This document shows positions 36,453-46,206 of a stretch of DNA of 64,000 nucleotides, in pieces (the stretch's first letter is position 1; every line of letters begins with the position of its first letter). A program made the translations under genes and the position numbers. The notes under the pieces are model-generated. The model was not told where the DNA came from. It searched no databases and saw only the letters and a list, made by a program, of their open reading frames with translations. Origin of the DNA: Thiomargarita sp. (GTDB lineage: Bacteria; Pseudomonadota; Gammaproteobacteria; Beggiatoales; Beggiatoaceae); NCBI GenBank assembly GCA_020721005.1, contig DYNP01000012.1, positions 50,318-114,317 of the forward strand. The letters run 5' to 3'.

Positions 36453-39077
36453 ATGATCATTGGGCTCGGCCTTTTCATCGGCTTGTATGCAGGAATGCGC
36501 GTACTTGAAAAACACTCCCTGCACACCCAGTTGTTTAAATTATCCTCTAAAAAAGCAGAATTTGCTCATAACGAGGATGATTCTACGGCATCAATAACTC
36601 CTAATCAGACAATTGTTGCAAGGTTATTTCCCCAAGACAACAGTTCCCCGGCCCATCGACATCATTTTAAATCGGCTACCTTAGCCCTTGGGATTGCCAC
36701 AATGGGGGTCTTGGTGCCTGGCCCTACCTTGAGCCTGCTCAGTTTCGTTTTTATACTCTATGCAGCTTATCCCGTTCTCAAAAAAGCGGAACATGCTCTG
36801 CGCAATCGGCACTTGAACAATGATGTTCTCGTTTCCAGTTTTGTTACTTTGGGACTGCTTCTACATTACCGTTTCATCACATCGCTCAGCCTTTGGATTT
36901 ACAGTTGGGCCACTGTGATCTTGGAAAAAGCCCAACGCCAAACCCAACACAATTTTGCTCAAGTTTTGCAACATATTCCACAGGCGAAAGTGTGGATACT
37001 TAAAGAGAATATTGAATTTGAAATTCCTTTTGAACGGGTTGAAATTGGGGATATTCTCATTCTCACCACGGGTCAAACTGTTCCCATGGACGGTATTATC
37101 ATCAGCGGTATGGCCACAGTGGATCAACACTTGTTGATGGGAGAATCGCGCCCCGTCGAGAAAATGGTGGGCGAAACGGTTTTTGCGGCCACCACGCTGA
37201 TCACTGGTAAAATTTGGGTCCGGGTTGAGAAAATGGGGGCTCAGACTGCGCTTGCCCAAGTGGCAACTTTGCTCAATCAAACGGTTGATTTTCAAACTCA
37301 TTTTCAATTGAAAGGTCAACAATGGGCTGATCAAATTGCACCTCCGATCCTCATTTTATCTTCTTTAATTTTTCCATTTTACGGTCCTGCAGCGGCCCTG
37401 GTTGCCATCAATACTGGCTTTGGGAATCGCATTCGTTTGTTGGCACCCTTAGCCACGTTAAATTATCTGAACGCTTTGTTTCAACAAGGAATTCTCATCA
37501 AAGACGGTCGGGCTCTGGAATTGTTACGAGAAATTGATACCCTGTTATTTGATAAAACTGGCACCCTCACTTACCAACATCCGCAAGTGGGGAGAATTCT
37601 CGCTGCTGATCCTTATTCGAGCACCGAAGTGCTGCGTTTTGCTGCCATTGCTGAACATAAAATTAATCATCCTGTTGCCAAAGCCATTCTCGATAGGGCT
37701 GAAATGGCGGATTTGGATCTGCCTGTGGCTGACGGCAGTCATTATGAATTTGGTTATGGGATTCAATTTCAACTCGCTCATCAACAGGTGCAAGTGGGCA
37801 GTGTGCGTTTGATGGAAAAACAAGGTTTTACGGTTCCCGACTTTTTCCAAGCCGCCATTTTGGATATTCATCAACAGGGCAATTCTGTCATTTTGGTTGC
37901 TGTTGAGCAACAAGTGGTAGGCTTGTTGGAAATTCAAACAACAGTTCGCCCAGAAGCGCAGCAACTGATGAAAAATTTGCGGAGTTTGGGTATCCAACAA
38001 ATTCTCATTGTTTCTGGAGATCATGAGCAGCCCACTCGCAAGTTGGCTCACGATCTTGGAATTGATGGCTATTATCACAGCAAATTGCCAGCGGAAAAGG
38101 CAGAATTGGTTTCTCAATTTCAACAACAGGGCCGCACGGTTGGCTTTGTTGGAGACGGGCTCAACGATACTTTGGCGATGAAACAGGCTCATGTTTCTAT
38201 TTCCCTAACAGGCGCTTCCTCAATTGCCACTGATGTCGCCCAAGTCCTTCTTTTAGAAGGTAATTTAGCGCGTTTGCCCGGATTATTCCAATTATCTGGC
38301 GAACTTTATCACAATATACAACGCAGCTTGACTTTGATCATCACTTCCTCTGTGCTTAATTTGGGTGCACTGTTCACAATCCAGATGGGACTGGTAGGCT
38401 CGGTGATTTTAAAAGACGGCTTTTTCCTGGTCGCCTTGGGCAATGCTATGTTGCCAGCCCTTCCCAAGTCCCAGCCTGAACTTCAGATTCCCGAATCCCC
38501 CTCAAATACATACCCCCGTGGTAGAAACCCTGTCAATTCCCCTGACAATCCACTAAGGAACAATTGCATGTCAAATAGGACTCCCAAACCCGATACCTTA
38601 CAATTGCTGTCCGCAGATTCTCGGGCCGCCATTGATCAATGGTTGACCAAATATCCCCCCGATCAAAAACAGTCGGCAGTGATGGCAGCGCTTCGCATTG
38701 CTCAAACAGCCAATGGGGGGTGGTTGACCACCGAATTGATGGATGCCATTGCTGATTATTTGGATATGCCCAATATTGCCGTGTATGAAGTGGCTACTTT
38801 TTATTCCATGTATGAATTAAAACCGGTGGGTAAACACAAAATTTGCGTCTGCACCAATGTTTCCTGTATGCTATGTGGCATTGAAGATATAGTCAAACAC
38901 TTGGAAAAGAGACTGGGTGTTAAAATCGGTGAGACCACGCCTGATAAACGTTTTACTTTAAAAGAAGTGGAATGTTTAGGCGCCTGTGGTGGCGCTCCCA
39001 TGATGCAAGTTGGCGATGAATATCATGAATTTTTAACTTTGGAAAAAGTAGACAATATCTTGAATAGCCTGAAATAA
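36453..39077 (+). CDS. P-type ATPase in one continuous frame with NuoE
   Basis: One 874-residue frame joins a P-type ATPase (about 1-665) to a complete NuoE (706-874) through a Pro/Asn/Ser-rich linker of about 40 residues with no stop. The ATPase has the general layout of the P1B (metal) class: N-terminal helices, actuator domain, phosphorylation site DKTGT (D367), the HP of the nucleotide domain (NHPVAK), hinge GDGLND (567-572) and C-terminal helices. Two landmarks deviate. The actuator TGES is MGES (229-232). The CPC metal-binding motif before the catalytic domain is absent; aligned from GILIKDGRALE, the site reads FGN with the following proline kept. A ribosome site (GGAGAA) precedes the ATG. 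The substrate is unknown. Whether a fusion protein is made, or NuoE starts separately at 38568, cannot be told from sequence. Confidence 0.85.
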   Translation: MIIGLGLFIGLYAGMRVLEKHSLHTQLFKLSSKKAEFAHNEDDSTASITPNQTIVARLFPQDNSSPAHRHHFKSATLALGIATMGVLVPGPTLSLLSFVFILYAAYPVLKKAEHALRNRHLNNDVLVSSFVTLGLLLHYRFITSLSLWIYSWATVILEKAQRQTQHNFAQVLQHIPQAKVWILKENIEFEIPFERVEIGDILILTTGQTVPMDGIIISGMATVDQHLLMGESRPVEKMVGETVFAATTLITGKIWVRVEKMGAQTALAQVATLLNQTVDFQTHFQLKGQQWADQIAPPILILSSLIFPFYGPAAALVAINTGFGNRIRLLAPLATLNYLNALFQQGILIKDGRALELLREIDTLLFDKTGTLTYQHPQVGRILAADPYSSTEVLRFAAIAEHKINHPVAKAILDRAEMADLDLPVADGSHYEFGYGIQFQLAHQQVQVGSVRLMEKQGFTVPDFFQAAILDIHQQGNSVILVAVEQQVVGLLEIQTTVRPEAQQLMKNLRSLGIQQILIVSGDHEQPTRKLAHDLGIDGYYHSKLPAEKAELVSQFQQQGRTVGFVGDGLNDTLAMKQAHVSISLTGASSIATDVAQVLLLEGNLARLPGLFQLSGELYHNIQRSLTLIITSSVLNLGALFTIQMGLVGSVILKDGFFLVALGNAMLPALPKSQPELQIPESPSNTYPRGRNPVNSPDNPLRNNCMSNRTPKPDTLQLLSADSRAAIDQWLTKYPPDQKQSAVMAALRIAQTANGGWLTTELMDAIADYLDMPNIAVYEVATFYSMYELKPVGKHKICVCTNVSCMLCGIEDIVKHLEKRLGVKIGETTPDKRFTLKEVECLGACGGAPMMQVGDEYHEFLTLEKVDNILNSLK
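38568..39077 (+). CDS. nuoE: NADH-quinone oxidoreductase subunit E (likely internal start within the ATPase frame)
   Basis: 24-kDa-type subunit with a 2Fe-2S cluster (N1a) next to the FMN of NuoF. The ATG at 38568 has AAGGA 8 bases upstream and gives 169 residues, the normal NuoE size. The four ligand cysteines are present (CTNVSC and CLGAC), with ALRIAQTANGGWL and YEVATFYSMYEL before them. It is in frame with the P-type ATPase upstream, so it may exist as a domain of the 874-residue product, as a separate protein, or both. It lies in the expected place between nuoD and nuoF. Confidence 0.9.
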   Translation: MSNRTPKPDTLQLLSADSRAAIDQWLTKYPPDQKQSAVMAALRIAQTANGGWLTTELMDAIADYLDMPNIAVYEVATFYSMYELKPVGKHKICVCTNVSCMLCGIEDIVKHLEKRLGVKIGETTPDKRFTLKEVECLGACGGAPMMQVGDEYHEFLTLEKVDNILNSLK

Positions 39078-39104
39078 CTTGAATCTCTTATTTCAACTTC
39101 CCAA

Positions 39105-39137
39105 AGACCTGACTGGTTTTTAAAACCACTCAGGTCT
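39105..39137. repeat. Long hairpin between nuoE and nuoF
   Basis: AGACCTGACTGGTTTT pairs with AAAACCACTCAGGTCT over 16 bases with one mismatch and almost no loop. It lies 28 bp after the nuoE stop in a 242-bp gap. The inner TTTTTAAAACC could act as a weak terminator, a processing site or an RNA-stabilising stem within the operon. The outer AGACCTG/CAGGTCT is shared with the palindrome at 6706. Confidence 0.6.
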
Positions 39138-39319
39138 CTGATTGGAATAGGCTGCCCATTGGGGATTTTAAACCCAATGATCCGATGAAAAAACGCACTC
39201 TCCCCACTGCATGAGAATACAGTGCCAGAGCATTTTTGACCAGGGACACTCAATCACCTCTTATTCCCTGCTTGCAACCCATCAAGGCAGTGATGCCCCA
39301 ATGGAAAGGACAGATTACC

Positions 39320-40594
39320 ATGGCCAATGAAGTTTGTTTTAGAAATAATCATTTAGATCAATCATGGACCCTCAAAGTCTATGAGAGCACGGGGGGATAC
39401 AGTGCTTTGCGCAAAATTCTCCAAGAGCAACCGGCCCCCACTCAAATCATTGATCTGTTGAAACAATCAGCCTTGCGCGGCCGCGGAGGCGCTGGATTCT
39501 CAGCCGGATTAAAATGGAGTTTTATGTTGCCGGTGCGAGATAAACCCATTCAAAAATACATTGTTTGCAATTCCGATGAGGGCGAGCCTGGGACCTTCAA
39601 AGATCGGGACATTTTGCGCTATAATCCCCATGCTGTGATCGAAGGCATGATCATTGCCGGTTACACCATCGGCGCCACCGTGGGTTATAACTATATCCGA
39701 GGCGAATTTGCAGAGCCCATTGCCCGGTTTGAAGCTGCGCTTGAAGAAGCCTATGCCGCCGGTTTACTTGGCAAAAATATTCTCAATTCCGGGCTCAACT
39801 TTGATTTATACACCCATTACGGAGCTGGCGCCTACATTTGTGGAGAGGAGACTGCTTTGTTAGAATCCATCGAAGGCAAAAAAGGGCAACCTCGTTACAA
39901 ACCTCCATTCCCAGCTGCCTACGGTTTATATGGCAAACCCACCACCATCAACAATACCGAAACTTTGGCTTCGGTGCCCAGTATCATCACCGAAGGCGCT
40001 GACTGGTTTCTCAACTTGGGCAAACCCAACAATGGGGGCGTTAAGCTGTTCTCAGTGTCTGGTCATGTTCGAAAACCCGGCAATTATGAAGTGCCCATGG
40101 GCACTCCCTTTTCGGAATTACTCAATTTGGCTGGAGGCATGCGAGGTGGCGAAAAAATTCCCAAAGCAGTGATTCCCGGAGGCTCTTCAACTCCAGTTTT
40201 GAAAGGGGAAGCAATGATGGGTCTCACCATGGATTATGACTCCATTGCCAAAGCAGGCTCCATGTTGGGCTCTGGGGCGGTAATCGTCATGGATCAAACC
40301 ACTTGCATGGTCAAAGTCTTAGCACGCATTTCTCACTTTTACTATGAAGAATCTTGCGGGCAATGCACTCCCTGCCGAGAAGGGACCGGCTGGCTGTCTC
40401 GAGTGGTGCATCGCATTGAACATGGGGCAGGTCGACCCGACGATTTGGAACTGCTCAGCGATGTGGCTAACAAAATCAGTAGCCGCACCATTTGTGCCTT
40501 AGGAGATGCCGCTGCCATGCCAGTGGCCAGCTTTGTCAAAGAATTTCGTGAAGAATTTCAATATCATATCGATCATAAAAAATGTATGGTGTGA
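39320..40594 (+). CDS. nuoF: NADH-quinone oxidoreductase subunit F
   Basis: NADH- and FMN-binding subunit, also carrying a 4Fe-4S cluster (N3). The start at the ATG at 39320 (AAAGGA upstream) gives 424 residues; the frame is open 28 codons further upstream. Present are the NADH/FMN motifs [29 protein letters not shown] and [13 protein letters not shown], and the cluster ligands in [12 protein letters not shown] plus a later Cys in RTICALGD. Confidence 0.96.
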   Translation: MANEVCFRNNHLDQSWTLKVYESTGGYSALRKILQEQPAPTQIIDLLKQSALRGRGGAGFSAGLKWSFMLPVRDKPIQKYIVCNSDEGEPGTFKDRDILRYNPHAVIEGMIIAGYTIGATVGYNYIRGEFAEPIARFEAALEEAYAAGLLGKNILNSGLNFDLYTHYGAGAYICGEETALLESIEGKKGQPRYKPPFPAAYGLYGKPTTINNTETLASVPSIITEGADWFLNLGKPNNGGVKLFSVSGHVRKPGNYEVPMGTPFSELLNLAGGMRGGEKIPKAVIPGGSSTPVLKGEAMMGLTMDYDSIAKAGSMLGSGAVIVMDQTTCMVKVLARISHFYYEESCGQCTPCREGTGWLSRVVHRIEHGAGRPDDLELLSDVANKISSRTICALGDAAAMPVASFVKEFREEFQYHIDHKKCMV

Positions 40595-40780
40595 AATATC
40601 AACTTCTCGGTTAACGAAATTATTTCCCAATCCAAAATGCACCCATGAACTCACCTGTAGACTATTCTGGAACCAGTGACAGCCAATCACAATTGCCTTA
40701 AGACAGCATGAGACCCAAAGTCAACAGGTTTTACACTCCAATCAGAAACAGCCTGATTTGACCTCGAATCTTATCACGAC

Positions 40781-43186
40781 ATGGAACAAAATCAAATGGT
40801 CACCATTGAAATAGACGGCACTTCCTATCAAGCGGAAGCAGGCACCTTACTCATTCAATTTGCCGATGCCCATGGCATCAACATTCCCCGCTTCTGCTAC
40901 CACCAAAAACTGTCCATTGCAGCCAGTTGTCGCATGTGTTTGGTTGAAGTTGAAAAAGCCCCCAAACCCATGCCAGCCTGTGCCACTCCCATCACTGATG
41001 GAATGAAAGTGTGGACTCGTTCCCCCAAAGCTTTGGCTGCTCAAAAAGCAGTGATGGAATTTCTCCTGATCAACCATCCCTTGGACTGTCCAATCTGTGA
41101 TCAAGGTGGAGAATGTGAATTACAAGACTTGGCCGTGGGTTATGGTAAAGACCATTCCCATTACCAAGAAGAAAAACGGGTGGTCTTTGATAAAAATCTA
41201 GGTCCTCTGATCGCCACAGAAATGACCCGTTGCATCCATTGTACCCGTTGCGTTCGATTTGGTGAAGAAATTGCGGGAGTGCGAGAAATGGGCGCCACGG
41301 GCCGAGGTGAACATACCTTAATTGGGACCTATTTGGAACAAAGCGTCACCTCAGAATTGTCGGGTAATGTCATTGACTTATGTCCAGTGGGTGCCTTGAC
41401 GGCCAAACCTTCCCGCTTCACCGCCCGAGCTTGGGAACTGCAAGAATATCCCAGTATCGCTCCCCATGATGCCCTCGGCTCTCCAGTCCATGTTCATGTG
41501 CGTCGCGGTCAAGTAATGCGCGTGGTCCCAAGACAGGATGAAGCCATCAATGAGGTCTGGTTATCCGATCGGGACCGTTTTGGCTACTTGGGACTCTCCG
41601 CTCCAGATCGCTTGACCCAACCCATGATCAAGCAAAATGGACAGTGGCGGAGCACCGACTGGCAAACCGCTTTGACTTTTACAGTCAATGGGTTAAGAGC
41701 GGCTGCCAAAAATCCCAGTGTCGAACTGGGCGGAATGATCGCTCCCACTGCCACCTTGGAAGAATTGTATCTGTTTCAGTCTCTGTTAAGGGGCATCGGT
41801 TGCCATAACATTGATCACCGTCTCACTCAACTTGACTTTGGCGATGACGCCACTGCACCCCTAGCTCCCCAATTGGGACAATCACTCACCAATTTGGAAC
41901 ACAGTGACAATTTTTTCATCATCGGTGCTCATCTTCGCAAAGAGCAACCCCTGCTCAATCACCGGGTGCGCAAAGCTGCTCTGAAAGGTGCCACAGTCAG
42001 TTTCCTCAGTCCCTTAGCCTACACTCATAACTTCCCCATTACCCAACAACAAGTATTGCCCCCGGCGGCTTGGGTCAACGAATTGGCAGGCATTACCAAA
42101 GCTGTATTTACCCAGTTGGGAACTCAAGCGCCTGTGGCTCTGCCTGCTGTCTTGGACAAACTGACTGCCACTGCTCAACAAATTGACTGTGCTCAGATTT
42201 TGTTACGAGGTCAACAACGCACCTTATTGTTGGGTCAACTGGCGCTCAATCATCCCCAATTTTCCGCCTTGCGTGCCCTTGCCAACTTATTGGCCACCCT
42301 CTTGAATGCTCAATTGGGCTATCTGCCCCCTGCAGCCAACAGCGTGGGCGCTTGGTTGGCCGGCGCTATTCCCCATCGTGGTCCCTTAAAACAAACCATT
42401 GCAACTCCCGGTCTCCATGCCAAAGCCATGTGGGAACGCAAATTGCCTGCCTATATGTTACTGGGACTGGAACCTGAATTGGACAGTGTCGATGGGCAAC
42501 TGGCGTTGACTGCATTACAATCTGCTCAATTCGTAGTTTCCTGCACCGCCTATCGCACATCCACTTTGGACAGTTATGCTCATGTCCTGTTGCCCATGGC
42601 CTTATTCACTGAAACTTCTGGCACTTATGTCAATTTGGAAGGTCGTTGGCAAAGTTTTACCGGCATCACAGCCCCTCCCGGAGAAGCTCGCCCGGCTTGG
42701 AAAATCCTGCGCGTTTTGGGCAATCTGTTTGAATTGGCTGAATTTGATCATTATCACAGTTCCGAACAAATCCGTGATCATCTGGGCAAATTGTTGTCTC
42801 AACAAAATTCCAAGGGCTCTCTGAATTCCCAAGGCATGCATGCCGAATTCCCACTTTCCAAACTGCCGCTCCCAAATGTTGAAGCTATTCAACGCATTAC
42901 AGAAATACCCCCTTATTCCATAGATCCCTTAGTGCGTCGTTCCTTGTCCCTACAAAATACTCCCGAAGCTTTATTTGCTGCAGGTCTGCACCTTGCTCAA
43001 CAACTGGCTGACCAATATCAACTGAAGGCGGGTGATCGGGTCAAAGTAACCCAAGGTCCAGCCACCGTGCAACTGCCTGTGGTCATTGACGATCGAGTGC
43101 CCGCACAAACTGCCTTGATTTATGCTGCTCAGGAAGATTCTCGAGCACTGGGCAGTTGGCAAGGCATCTTGACTCTCGGAAAATAA
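40781..43186 (+). CDS. nuoG: NADH-quinone oxidoreductase subunit G
   Basis: Iron-sulfur subunit of the peripheral arm, 801 residues. The N-terminal 2Fe-2S site (CYHQ, SCRMC, PACATP), the His-Cys3 and Cys4 4Fe-4S sites (DCPICDQGGECELQD; CIHCTRC with CPVGALT) are all present. The extra cluster N7, found in some bacteria after these sites, lacks its cysteines here (the region reads SIAPHDALGSPVHVHVRRG). The molybdopterin-like domain follows and is degenerate, as usual. An ATG at 40796 (MVTIEIDG) is an alternative start closer to family N-termini; neither has a strong ribosome site. The 186-bp gap before it holds no gene. Confidence 0.95.
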   Translation: MEQNQMVTIEIDGTSYQAEAGTLLIQFADAHGINIPRFCYHQKLSIAASCRMCLVEVEKAPKPMPACATPITDGMKVWTRSPKALAAQKAVMEFLLINHPLDCPICDQGGECELQDLAVGYGKDHSHYQEEKRVVFDKNLGPLIATEMTRCIHCTRCVRFGEEIAGVREMGATGRGEHTLIGTYLEQSVTSELSGNVIDLCPVGALTAKPSRFTARAWELQEYPSIAPHDALGSPVHVHVRRGQVMRVVPRQDEAINEVWLSDRDRFGYLGLSAPDRLTQPMIKQNGQWRSTDWQTALTFTVNGLRAAAKNPSVELGGMIAPTATLEELYLFQSLLRGIGCHNIDHRLTQLDFGDDATAPLAPQLGQSLTNLEHSDNFFIIGAHLRKEQPLLNHRVRKAALKGATVSFLSPLAYTHNFPITQQQVLPPAAWVNELAGITKAVFTQLGTQAPVALPAVLDKLTATAQQIDCAQILLRGQQRTLLLGQLALNHPQFSALRALANLLATLLNAQLGYLPPAANSVGAWLAGAIPHRGPLKQTIATPGLHAKAMWERKLPAYMLLGLEPELDSVDGQLALTALQSAQFVVSCTAYRTSTLDSYAHVLLPMALFTETSGTYVNLEGRWQSFTGITAPPGEARPAWKILRVLGNLFELAEFDHYHSSEQIRDHLGKLLSQQNSKGSLNSQGMHAEFPLSKLPLPNVEAIQRITEIPPYSIDPLVRRSLSLQNTPEALFAAGLHLAQQLADQYQLKAGDRVKVTQGPATVQLPVVIDDRVPAQTALIYAAQEDSRALGSWQGILTLGK

Positions 43187-43246
43187 TCTGAAAATGCAAT
43201 TCTCAATCGTCACTTTGCTATTTACCCTCACTAGAGAACATCTATC

Positions 43247-44356
43247 ATGTTTGACATAGTATACCAGTATCTACCTTACCCCCTGGCTTATAGCCTTATC
43301 ATTCTCATCAAAATTGTTTTGCTGGTTGTACCCCTCATGGTCGCTGTGGCCTATTACACCTTGGCGGAACGAAAAATCATCGGCTTTATGCAAATCCGCA
43401 TCGGACCTAACCGGGTCAATCTATCCATCATTCCTGGTCTCAATCTACTTCGAGGGTTCGGACAACCCATTGCAGATGCCTTTAAACTCATGTTTAAAGA
43501 AATTATCATTCCCACCAATGCCAATCGCTACTTATTCGTCATTGCCCCCACCCTTTCTATTGCCCCGGCTTTGGCTGCTTGGGCAGTCATTCCCTTTTCA
43601 GAAACCCTCTGGGTTGCCAATATCAATGCCGGCTTACTTTACATTCTCGCCATGACTTCCCTAGGCGTTTATGGTATTCTCATTGCCGGTTGGGCTTCCA
43701 ATTCCAAATATGCCTTTCTCAGCACCATGCGTTTCGCAGCCCAAATTGTCTCCTATGAAATTGCCATGGGATTCTCCTTAGTAGGAGTGCTGATGGCAGC
43801 GGGCAGTCTCAACCTCAGTGAAATTGTGGCTGCTCAACAAGGCAGTGTATTCCACTGGTTTTGGATTCCCCTGTTCCCATTGCTGATGATTTACTTTATC
43901 TCTGGAGTGGCTGAAACCAACCGTTCCCCTTTCGATGTTGCCGAAGGAGAATCAGAAATTGTCGCTGGTTTCCACGTAGAATATTCTGGCATGCTCTTCG
44001 CTGCCTTTTTCCTTGCTGAATATGCCAATATGATTTTGGTCGCTGCTTTAACCACCTTGCTATTTCTGGGCGGCTGGCTTTCCCCCTTTCAAGGCATGGG
44101 GGTTTTGGAGCAGTGGACCGCTTGGATACCCGCTCCCTTCTGGATGTTTGCCAAAATGTCCATCTTCATGCTCCTATTCCTCTGGTTCCGCGCCACCTTT
44201 CCCCGCTATCGCTATGACCAGATCATGCGTTTGGGTTGGAAAGTCTTCATTCCCATTACTTTAGTTTGGATAGTGGTCGTGGGACTTTTTATTCTCGCCC
44301 AATTACCCCCTTGGTTTGATTCCACCCCCATCACCACCGCATTAGCTTCGAGGTAA
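43247..44356 (+). CDS. nuoH: NADH-quinone oxidoreductase subunit H
   Basis: Membrane subunit that forms part of the quinone tunnel and links redox chemistry to the proton pumps. The 369 residues have about eight membrane helices and the family signatures [29 protein letters not shown] [31 protein letters not shown] and [21 protein letters not shown] (shown in pieces of the conserved ETNR-PFD-EGESE loop). Confidence 0.96.
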   Translation: MFDIVYQYLPYPLAYSLIILIKIVLLVVPLMVAVAYYTLAERKIIGFMQIRIGPNRVNLSIIPGLNLLRGFGQPIADAFKLMFKEIIIPTNANRYLFVIAPTLSIAPALAAWAVIPFSETLWVANINAGLLYILAMTSLGVYGILIAGWASNSKYAFLSTMRFAAQIVSYEIAMGFSLVGVLMAAGSLNLSEIVAAQQGSVFHWFWIPLFPLLMIYFISGVAETNRSPFDVAEGESEIVAGFHVEYSGMLFAAFFLAEYANMILVAALTTLLFLGGWLSPFQGMGVLEQWTAWIPAPFWMFAKMSIFMLLFLWFRATFPRYRYDQIMRLGWKVFIPITLVWIVVVGLFILAQLPPWFDSTPITTALASR

Positions 44357-44361
44357 CTGTC

Positions 44362-44850
44362 ATGCAGGCTATTACTGACTATATCAAACGTCTATTTCTC
44401 TGGGAACTCTTAAAAGGCATGAGTGTCACTGGGAAATATTTCTTCGCCCCCAAAATCACTATTCAATATCCTGAAGAGAAAACGCCTCTTTCCCCTCGTT
44501 TTCGCGGCCACCATGCCCTGAGACGCTATCCTAATGGTGAAGAGCGTTGCATTGCCTGTAAACTCTGCGAAGCAGTATGTCCCGCCTTGGCTATCACCAT
44601 CGAAGTGGCGCCGAGAGAAGATGGGACTAGACGCACTACACGGTATGAAATCGACATGGTAAAATGTATTTTCTGTGGTTACTGTGAAGAATCCTGTCCT
44701 GTGGATTCCATTGTAGAAACCCCGTTTTTTGAATACCATGGCGACAAACGGGGCGACTTACTCATGACCAAGGAAAAATTATTGGCTATGGGAGACCGTT
44801 TTGAACAACAAATTGCAGCCGATCGAGAAAAAGATGCACCTTATCGGTAA
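44362..44850 (+). CDS. nuoI: NADH-quinone oxidoreductase subunit I
   Basis: Ferredoxin-like subunit with two 4Fe-4S clusters (N6a, N6b). The 162 residues contain two full motifs, [12 protein letters not shown] and [12 protein letters not shown], each with the distal Pro-preceding Cys. It begins 5 bp after nuoH. It is the last gene before the MORN-protein insertion in the operon. Confidence 0.97.
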   Translation: MQAITDYIKRLFLWELLKGMSVTGKYFFAPKITIQYPEEKTPLSPRFRGHHALRRYPNGEERCIACKLCEAVCPALAITIEVAPREDGTRRTTRYEIDMVKCIFCGYCEESCPVDSIVETPFFEYHGDKRGDLLMTKEKLLAMGDRFEQQIAADREKDAPYR

Positions 44851-44974
44851 ATTCAAGGATCACAAGTATCTTTAAGGGACACTCTTATAGCCTGCTGTTT
44901 TGTTGAGAATTCATCATTTTGGTAGGTAAGGGATTGCCAATTTTCCAAGGTTTGGCATCCCCAATCAACATTTT

Positions 44975-45022
44975 TTGACCCTCTATTCTCCTGACCTAAA
45001 TTAAACTGATCCCAGGAGAATA
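44975..45022 (+). promoter_or_regulatory. Candidate promoter with operator-like inverted repeat for the MORN gene
   Basis: TTGACC (44975-44980), 16 bases, then TAAATT (44997-45002) form a plausible sigma-70 promoter. A perfect 10-bp inverted repeat (TATTCTCCTG at 44984-44993 and CAGGAGAATA at 45013-45022) brackets the -10 box, where a dimeric repressor could bind. It could equally be an RNA-level or fortuitous structure. Confidence 0.4.
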
Positions 45023-45077
45023 GGTAGGAAATATCAATGTTATGAAGAGGATATCTTATCGAGGAGGTAATACCAAC

Positions 45078-45785
45078 ATGCGACTTACCCAACGACTGTC
45101 CTTCATCTTACTGGCCCTGTTATCTATCAACATTTATGCTCAAGATCCCAAGCCGCCCAGTTCCGAGCCGGAGGTGAAGAAGGAGTATTATGAGGATGGC
45201 AGTCTCAAAGCAGAACGCACTTATTTACAGGATCAACTGCATGGTCTCAGTATGGACTATTATGAAACTGGCGAAGTCAAGAGTAAAAGTATTTATGCCA
45301 AAAGTAGGCTTATTTTTCAGAACAATTTTAGACGAAGTGGACAACTTGAATATGAATTGAAATATGATCCAGAAAATGATCTTTCTGGAAGCAAGGTTGA
45401 GACTCAAATAGAATATTATCCTACGGGAGAATTACATAATAAGCGCATCTTGGTCAATGGCAAACGGGAAGGTCTGGAAGAAGAATATTACCGAAACGGT
45501 CAAAAAAAGGCCCAACGCAATTACAAAGATGGCAAAAAACATGGCAATGCCAAAGGTTATCACAGCAATGGTAACTTACAAGGAGATTGGGAATTTGTAG
45601 ATGGTGCTCCGGTGGCAGCCACTATTTACTATTGGTCAGGCGAAAAATGGTTAGTTTACAATTTTGTAGACGGCAAACTCAATGGGGTCACCAAAGAATA
45701 CGATAAATCAGGGGAAATGATTGCCAAACGCATTTATAAGGACGATCAATTGATTGAACGAAAACGGGTGATCAGTTGGTGGTAA
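45078..45785 (+). CDS. Secreted MORN-repeat protein inserted in the nuo operon
   Basis: The start is the ATG at 45078, which has GGAGG about 10 bases upstream (235 residues); an in-frame ATG at 45042 lacks a site and would hide the signal peptide. A signal peptide (about 1-22, ending IYAQ) leads to a proline-rich spacer and at least seven MORN-variant repeats of the form EYYEDGSLKAERTYLQDQLHG. Similar proteins are called toxin-antitoxin YwqK-family or MORN-variant proteins, but their functions are mostly unknown. No complex I role is known for such proteins. It has its own candidate promoter, so it probably is an independent insertion between nuoI and nuoJ. Confidence 0.85.
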   Translation: MRLTQRLSFILLALLSINIYAQDPKPPSSEPEVKKEYYEDGSLKAERTYLQDQLHGLSMDYYETGEVKSKSIYAKSRLIFQNNFRRSGQLEYELKYDPENDLSGSKVETQIEYYPTGELHNKRILVNGKREGLEEEYYRNGQKKAQRNYKDGKKHGNAKGYHSNGNLQGDWEFVDGAPVAATIYYWSGEKWLVYNFVDGKLNGVTKEYDKSGEMIAKRIYKDDQLIERKRVISWW

Positions 45786-45919
45786 ATCATTCTGATGGCT
45801 TATTGTCATCGTCCATTACAAACTGCTTTGGTTATGTGGTGATTTGAATTTCGGAATCGTAAATGGAGGAGATTAAATCAAGACGCAGACCGAAATGTTT
45901 TCGTCAGCCGCAGTAACAT

Positions 45920-45990
45920 TTTTCTCGTTTTTCTCGTTTTTCTCGTTCCCAAGTGCCACTTGGGAATGCAGTCTTGACCGCGTCGCGGTT
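45920..45990 (+). repeat. Two-hairpin REP element (first of an inverted pair)
   Basis: Three TTTTTCTCG units lead to the stem CCCAAGTGCCACTTGGG and a second stem in GACCGCGTCGCGGTT. It belongs to the family also at 46143-46206 (inverted), 52928-53012 and 53364-53432. The wider gap 45786-46518 holds this pair and nothing else recognised. Confidence 0.85.
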
Positions 45991-46142
45991 TGTATGAATA
46001 AAAACAGGAATAAGGAAACACAGTCGTTGCCAACTCTACAAAAATCAACCCCCCTATTTTTCAACCTACACTGTCACTAACTGACTGCCCTTGTTTACAC
46101 ACGATAATAGGGGCTGATTCCTGGCTATATAGAAGGGTAGAC

Positions 46143-46206
46143 TGATGAATAACTGACCGCAGCGCGGTCAAGACTGTATTCCCAAGCGGCACTTGGGAAC
46201 GAGAAA
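46143..46206 (-). repeat. Two-hairpin REP element (inverted partner)
   Basis: A minus-strand copy of the same element: GACCGCAGCGCGGTC, then CCCAAGCGGCACTTGGG and CTCG. It lies 152 bp from the copy at 45920 in opposite orientation, an arrangement typical of paired REP/BIME structures. Confidence 0.85.
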
